Assembly (NCBI RefSeq): GCF_000499845.2
Contig: NC_023753.2
Span: 3,928,791-3,992,790, forward strand
Direction: 5' to 3'
From: Phaseolus vulgaris
Taxonomy: Eukaryota > Streptophyta > Magnoliopsida > Fabales > Fabaceae
DNA length: 64,000 nt
Positions 57,440-64,000 of this stretch are shown one piece after another. The notes beneath the pieces were generated by a model. The model was not told the origin of the DNA. It made no database searches and was given only the letters and a program-made list of their open reading frames with translations. Positions within the stretch are counted from its first letter, which is position 1; each line of letters begins with the position of its first letter. A program made the translations under genes and the position numbers.

Positions 57440-57452
57440 GCTCATGATACCA
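57440..57452 (-). other. Primer binding site of copia element 2
   Basis: TGGTATCATGAGC on the minus strand directly after the LTR, of the initiator methionine tRNA type. Differs slightly from that of element 1, consistent with a different family. Confidence 0.8.
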
Positions 57453-57565
57453 TGTTACTGTGACTCAAAGAGAGGAAAGGAAAGATTATCATATTAACTG
57501 ATGTGTATTACAATGTGTTGATAAAGAAGTAATTTATACACAGAGTTACACATGGTACCTTAACA
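57453..57565 (-). repeat. 5' LTR of copia element 2, 113 bp
   Basis: Minus-strand sequence starts TGTTAAGGTACC and ends GAGTCACAGTAACA, with a TATAAATT box in the middle. A short LTR for a copia element. The primer binding site follows at once. Confidence 0.9.
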
Positions 57566-57705
57566 GCATGTAAACTTAAGCTTCATATTAACACACTTTG
57601 TAGGTAGGCTTAACCAGGGACATAACAATCGAAGCATCGAACAAAATAAAAAAACTACAATAAGCATGTAACTTCAGCTTCAAATTATCACTATTATATC
57701 AAATT

Positions 57706-60744
<3,039 letters not shown>

Positions 60745-62857
60745 TGTGATTCAGGCGCAAGGAAGAAGGAGGATCCATGCTTACATATAAGGAGCTTTTG
60801 TTTCAGACAGTGAGAGGTTTGACCAGGCACACCTCAATATTCCGTAGAGAATGGAGACACTGAAAACCCATTTTTTTTTTTTTTTATAAATTATAACTTC
60901 CAATACTATTATTATTTTTAAATTATCAAATAAAAAATAATACAAATTTAATTAAAATATTATTATTTTAAATTATCAAGTAAATATCTTTTACTTAATG
61001 AATATAACATATCACTACTTGTTAAGTAAAATGGAAAATAAGAGAAAAAATATTTTCAAACCATTCAGTTTTTTACATCCTCAAAACAACAATAAATAAT
61101 AATAATACATTAAATTAAGTTCTTTAATTAAAATATAAATTAAATTGTTGAATATAAAATTAGAACTGGAGTGAAAAAATTATAAGATATCAACTAATCA
61201 CGGTCCAAATAATAATGCAGATGAAAAATATAAGGAGGATTGAAAATAAGTAAAATGGAAAATAAAAGCATTTTTATCAAAAGTATAAAATACCACTAAA
61301 TCTGATTTTATCTATTTTCATTTAAGTAAATAATTTTATATTATTTTCATTATCGGTACTTTTTTTTGCTCTTCTGTTATTTTCATTCTACAAGACAATA
61401 ATAACCTCACGGATTCGGATAGATTAAACATTATTATATTATTATAAGAAATAATATTATTATAAGAAGTTATAAAGTGTGTCTTTTTTTTTTATTTGTA
61501 GTGTCAAAGAAAAGTTTTCCTAAACTTAATGACATCTCTCTTGTCCCACAAACTTGCCTAATTTTCTTAGAGTGTCCATTGGTTATAAATAACATTTAAA
61601 ATTATCCTCTAATCTTTATTCTAATCATACAATTCAACTTCAGTTATTAAAAACAATTACATTTTATATCTATTTATACATTATTTTTCTAAATTGATTA
61701 ACAATTTTTAAAATTTTATAAGCAACTTTTTAAAACACTTTAGAAGAGTTGTTTTGCTTCAATTACTTGCGTTGAAATAAAATGCAGCGTTGAAAAAACC
61801 CGTCAGCTTGCGGCGTTGATTAAGTCAGTCTGCTACCGCGTCAATAGGTCCAAAACACGTAAAATACCAACCACAAAATTACTTTTAACTTCTAATTAAA
61901 ATATCATTTTTAATATGAAACCAGTTTAAAGAAAAATAAACACAACTATGTATACATAATAACTACCATTAATTTTTTTTAAACCATATCATTTATATTA
62001 TTATTCAATTTGTATACCTTATTATTTATGATATTAATATTTCACTTTTTTCTATTTTGGATTCAAACATTTTATTGTTAATATACACTATATTGTCTCT
62101 TATTAAAATTTAACTTGCTATATTTATTTGAATTTTTACTAATACTTTTCATATTAAGAACTTATAAAGTTATGTTTTATTTATATTTTAGTGTTATAAA
62201 GCTATGATTTTATTTTTGTTCAATATTGTTTTTATACTATTTAATTATGATTATTATTATTTGTTTGATTGCAATCCAAATGCGATGGAATTAATAAATA
62301 TTCTTCAATTTGGTATATCGATTCTCCTGATTTTTTAAAACATTAAATATTATAGTAATACCAATGTTTTTTTAAATTATAGTTTCTTTGAATATATTTA
62401 AAAAATTTAATAATTAAATGTAATTAATTTATAAAAGGTAAAAAATTACATCTAATACAACTTTTATTACATATTAGACTGTTAATGATTTTGTATAAAA
62501 AATCAATTTTATTTATAAATTGTATCTATTAATAATTAATTTAATTAAAATTAAATAACAATTTTAAGGTGATCAAATTATTCATATTTTAATATATGTT
62601 ATATATAGATTTGATTAATATAAATGAGATATTAAATTATTTTAAATTAATAAAATATTTCATGAAAAGATCTTTCAACTCAAAGATGACTTTTAAAGAA
62701 AAAAATAACAATGAAAAAAAATATTAAACTACATAGCATCTTATATGATTTAATTTGACTCTTGTAATAGAATATGGTTAGATTTAAAATAACTCGTAAC
62801 ATAAAGTTAAGAAATAATATAGAAAATATTAATTTTATGTACATATTCCTATTAAAG
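60745..62857. other. Upstream region of CRK C, AT-rich
   Basis: Promoter of CRK C followed by about 1.8 kb of AT-rich sequence. No gene or structured repeat recognised. Confidence 0.6.
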
Positions 62858-62915
62858 AAATTCATAAGTAGCCTTTCTCTTCCTCCGAGTATAAAGTACC
62901 AAAGAGTCTAACTTA
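62858..62915 (-). pseudogene. Small relic of a CRK kinase exon
   Basis: About 58 bases resemble the inside of CRK exon 4 (58860-58920 and 48225-48285), including the word AGCCTTTCTCTTC for the E-R/K-L-L-(I/V)-Y-E-F region on the minus strand. It has lost the frame. Flanks are not CRK. A trace of a lost gene copy between C and D. Confidence 0.55.
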
Positions 62916-63101
62916 AGTAGCAAACTATCAAAAACTAATTAAGGGATATTTCTGGATATTTGAGAGAACATTTCGTAAATACATCAATAATTAATAAAAA
63001 TAAAATTGCATATTAATTAAAAATATAAACTAATTAAAGTACAAGAAAATCATTAATTAAAAAAGAAGATGGTGATATCACATGATGAATGAATCCAACA
63101 T

Positions 63102-64000
63102 CTAGCGAGGGTATAACTCAGTAATTGAAGCTTCATTTTCTGATTCTTGAGCTGATTTAAGTATCGCTTCACTTGATCCTGTTTCCCTTGAATTATACTC
63201 CCATGACTGCGTCTCTGGAAGGCTTCTAGTTCTACTGTTCATATAGAATGCTGGTTCTGCAGGAATTGGGAGACTCAGAGAATAACTGTTAAGCATCAGT
63301 ACAATGTTAGCCATGGTTGGTCTGTCAACTAAATTTTCTTGAACACAGAGTAAACCAATATGGATGCATCTCAGCATTTCATTCCGTGAATTGTTGTTCA
63401 GTGATGGGTCTACAACATTTATAGCCTTTCCCTCCTTCCAGCTTCTCCAAGCCTGCAAAATTTGTTATCAGATCATGGATTCACTTCTACATTCTTGTTT
63501 TGGAGCATTAATCTTGTAATACATAATTATTTTAAGTGGCCAAGAAGAAACAACAGTGACAAAAGAAAGACTTACGAAGCTTAGTAGATCCTCCATATTC
63601 TCTCCATTATTAATTCCACTGTTTTTCTGGCCGCTTACAATCTCAAGAATCAGTACACCAAAACTGAAGACGTCTGATTTCACTGAAAACTGTCCATGCA
63701 TTACATACTCTGGTGCCATATATCCACTGTATTCCCATAAGGTAGAATTTTAGTCATACCTCATAAATTTCAGTTCCTAATGCCAGTGGTTTTCTTAACA
63801 AAGCTTTAATTTCTGAATTCAAAATTGCTATAAAAGTATTTTATACTAACACTCAATCATACAAAGTTGAACGATTGAAAAGTAATGTTAAAACTTCTGA
63901 TTGATAGTTTATGGAAATTAAAGTCTTACATAAGCTATGTTTGTAATACTTACTAAGTTCCAACAATTCTACTCGTATTTGCTTGAGTTTGATCCATTAA
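63102..64000 (-). CDS. Cysteine-rich receptor-like kinase (CRK) D, 3' part, runs off the window
   Basis: Three exons are visible on the minus strand: 63452-63102 (last exon, ends in YPR), 63726-63576 ([23 protein letters not shown], kinase subdomains VIII-IX) and the 3' end of the exon before, from 63954 to beyond the window edge. Exon sizes (351 and 151) equal those of A, B and C. The open part has no lesion. The ectodomain, membrane segment and catalytic loop lie outside the window, so intactness cannot be judged. Confidence 0.85.

Larger units (their letters stand above)
54299..57565 (-). mobile_element. Ty1/copia retrotransposon 2, internally deleted
   Basis: A 3,267-bp element flanked by the 5-bp duplication GCATG (54294-54298, 57566-57570). 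On the minus strand: 113-bp 5' LTR (57565-57453), primer site TGGTATCATGAGC (57452-57440), gag, protease, integrase and the first part of reverse transcriptase. Then the sequence jumps directly to the last about 27 bases of the 3' LTR. The rest of RT, RNase H, the purine tract and most of the 3' LTR are gone. Unit A has the empty site at 45534-45538. It lies 140 bases beyond the stop of CRK C and about 2.8 kb upstream of CRK B. Confidence 0.93.

Overview
This is a plant nuclear segment: AT-rich DNA with spliced genes, plant-only families and decayed retrotransposons. A dicot is certain. A phaseoloid legume (bean, cowpea or soybean relatives) is my best guess, from the gene sequences and from one short LTR of a type I associate with legumes; this is recognition, not a search result. 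No tRNA, rRNA, CRISPR array or bacterial-type operon was recognised.

Layout. 0-18 kb: two intronless AGL62-like type I (M-alpha) MADS-box genes on the + strand (757-1533 and 14463-15134), separated by 13 kb that holds at least four decayed 3' pieces of one LINE family, one of them a 636-bp tandem array. 18-24 kb: a UDP-glycosyltransferase pseudogene of the UGT90A type on the minus strand, split by a 4,238-bp Ty1/copia element with an exact 5-bp target duplication; the element's two terminal repeats do not resemble each other. 25-29.4 kb: an acidic single-pass membrane protein of unknown function with a long intron in its 5' leader. 31.8-33.2 kb: a four-exon xyloglucan endotransglucosylase/hydrolase (XTH). 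34.4-36.3 kb: a five-exon plant NOPCHAP1 (DUF4598) homologue with a cluster of site II promoter motifs. 37-64 kb: a minus-strand tandem cluster of cysteine-rich receptor-like kinases (CRK/DUF26 RLK): three complete seven-exon genes of 677, 683 and 666 codons, a fourth running off the right edge, and three exon relics.

The first two CRKs lie in an approximately 8.5-kb tandem duplication. The first unit keeps the empty site of a second copia element that sits in the other unit, so that insertion followed the duplication. Several MITE-like inserts also distinguish the two copies.

The genes do not form a pathway. They are independent plant loci: seed/gametophyte regulators, cell-wall remodelling, snoRNP assembly and a receptor-kinase cluster, with transposon debris between them. 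No wholly new biological system was seen; the most unusual items are the copia element with unlike ends, the LINE-derived tandem array, and the dated insertions in the CRK duplication.
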